DNA of 13,578 nt from JAWXTP01 sp044433415 (GTDB lineage Bacteria; Bacteroidota; Bacteroidia; Bacteroidales; Rikenellaceae). The stretch covers positions 1-13,578 of the forward strand of contig JAWXTP010000077.1 in assembly GCA_044433415.1 (NCBI GenBank), in the 5' to 3' direction. Positions within the stretch are counted from its first letter, which is position 1. Each line of letters begins with the position of its first letter. Below the pieces are notes generated by a model. That model was not told where the DNA came from and ran no database searches. It saw only the letters and a program-made list of their open reading frames with translations. Shown piece by piece: positions 13,256-13,578 of the stretch. A program made the position numbers and the translations under genes.

Positions 13256-13578
13256 ATGATGGCGAAATTAAAGTTAATGACAATCATAGGAACTCGACCA
13301 GAGATTATCCGTTTGTCAGAAGTTATAAAAAAATGTGATAAATATTTTGATCAGATTTTAGTTCATACAGGTCAAAATTATGATTATTCTTTAAATCAAG
13401 TGTTTTTTGAAGATTTAGGTCTTCGTGAACCAGATTTTTATCTTAATGTAGTAGGTAAGGATTTAGGTGAAACTATGGGAAATGTACTTGCTAAGTCTTA
13501 CGCGCTAATGGTTGAGCAACAACCAGATGCAGTAATGGTATTAGGTGACACAAACTCTTGTCTTTCTGTTATTTCAGC
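13256..13578 (+). CDS. capG: UDP-GlcNAc/UDP-PneNAc 2-epimerase, CapG type, 5' part
   Basis: Open to the window end, giving about 107 residues of an enzyme usually near 370-380 aa. MTIIGTRPEIIRLSEVIKK (from residue 8) holds the GTRPE motif of WecB-like 2-epimerases, followed by VHTGQNYDYSLNQVFFEDL and VMVLGDTNS, the first catalytic-domain signatures. Two tandem ATG codons (13256 and 13259) begin it 8 bases after capF. After capE and capF this should be the last step, the C2 epimerisation to UDP-N-acetyl-L-fucosamine. A plain WecB (UDP-ManNAc) role is the alternative, made unlikely by the gene order. Confidence 0.9.
   Translation, partial: MMAKLKLMTIIGTRPEIIRLSEVIKKCDKYFDQILVHTGQNYDYSLNQVFFEDLGLREPDFYLNVVGKDLGETMGNVLAKSYALMVEQQPDAVMVLGDTNSCLSVIS

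Overview
The window looks like a chromosomal capsule or exopolysaccharide locus of a Bacteroidales bacterium (Bacteroides, Parabacteroides or Prevotella relatives). Three things point there: a Bacteroidetes-type tyrosine recombinase, a UpxY-type NusG paralogue, and a promoter of the Bacteroides form (TTTG, 20-bp spacer, TAnnTTT). The genus cannot be fixed from the sequence. All genes are on the + strand.

Region 1 (1-1746) is a phase-variation switch. A tyrosine recombinase gene (97-1326) ends 17 bp before a perfect 23-bp inverted repeat pair (1344-1366 and 1518-1540) that encloses 151 bp. Inside lie a good Bacteroides-type promoter on the minus strand and a strong bidirectional terminator hairpin. 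In the orientation shown, the promoter points away from the capsule genes (OFF). Inversion would aim it through a 206-base leader into upxY.

Region 2 (1747-2295) is upxY, coding for the locus-specific antitermination factor.

Region 3 (2296-3948) is about 1.65 kb without a gene, full of repeats: degenerate TTAGCTTTTAGC/TAGGTGTTAGG strings, two 309-bp direct repeats differing at one base, a 163-base long hairpin inside each, three copies of a GGGTC..GTGACC module, and REP-like palindromes. It separates upxY from the operon that UpxY presumably serves.

Region 4 (3949-13578, continuing past the end) is a tightly packed polysaccharide operon: wzx flippase, a GT4-like glycosyltransferase, wzy polymerase, a nitroreductase-family protein with an N-terminal extension, a polysaccharide pyruvyl transferase, a second GT4 glycosyltransferase with a Cys-rich insert, then capE-capF-capG (the last cut by the window end). 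The last three make UDP-N-acetyl-L-fucosamine from UDP-GlcNAc. The predicted product is a Wzx/Wzy-assembled glycan with L-FucNAc and probably a pyruvate ketal, switched on and off by DNA inversion. No initiating sugar-phosphate transferase is present here, so it is probably downstream or elsewhere. The front of the operon (wzx to the second GT) is visibly more AT-rich than upxY and capEFG, which fits a swapped serotype-specific core with a more conserved FucNAc module.
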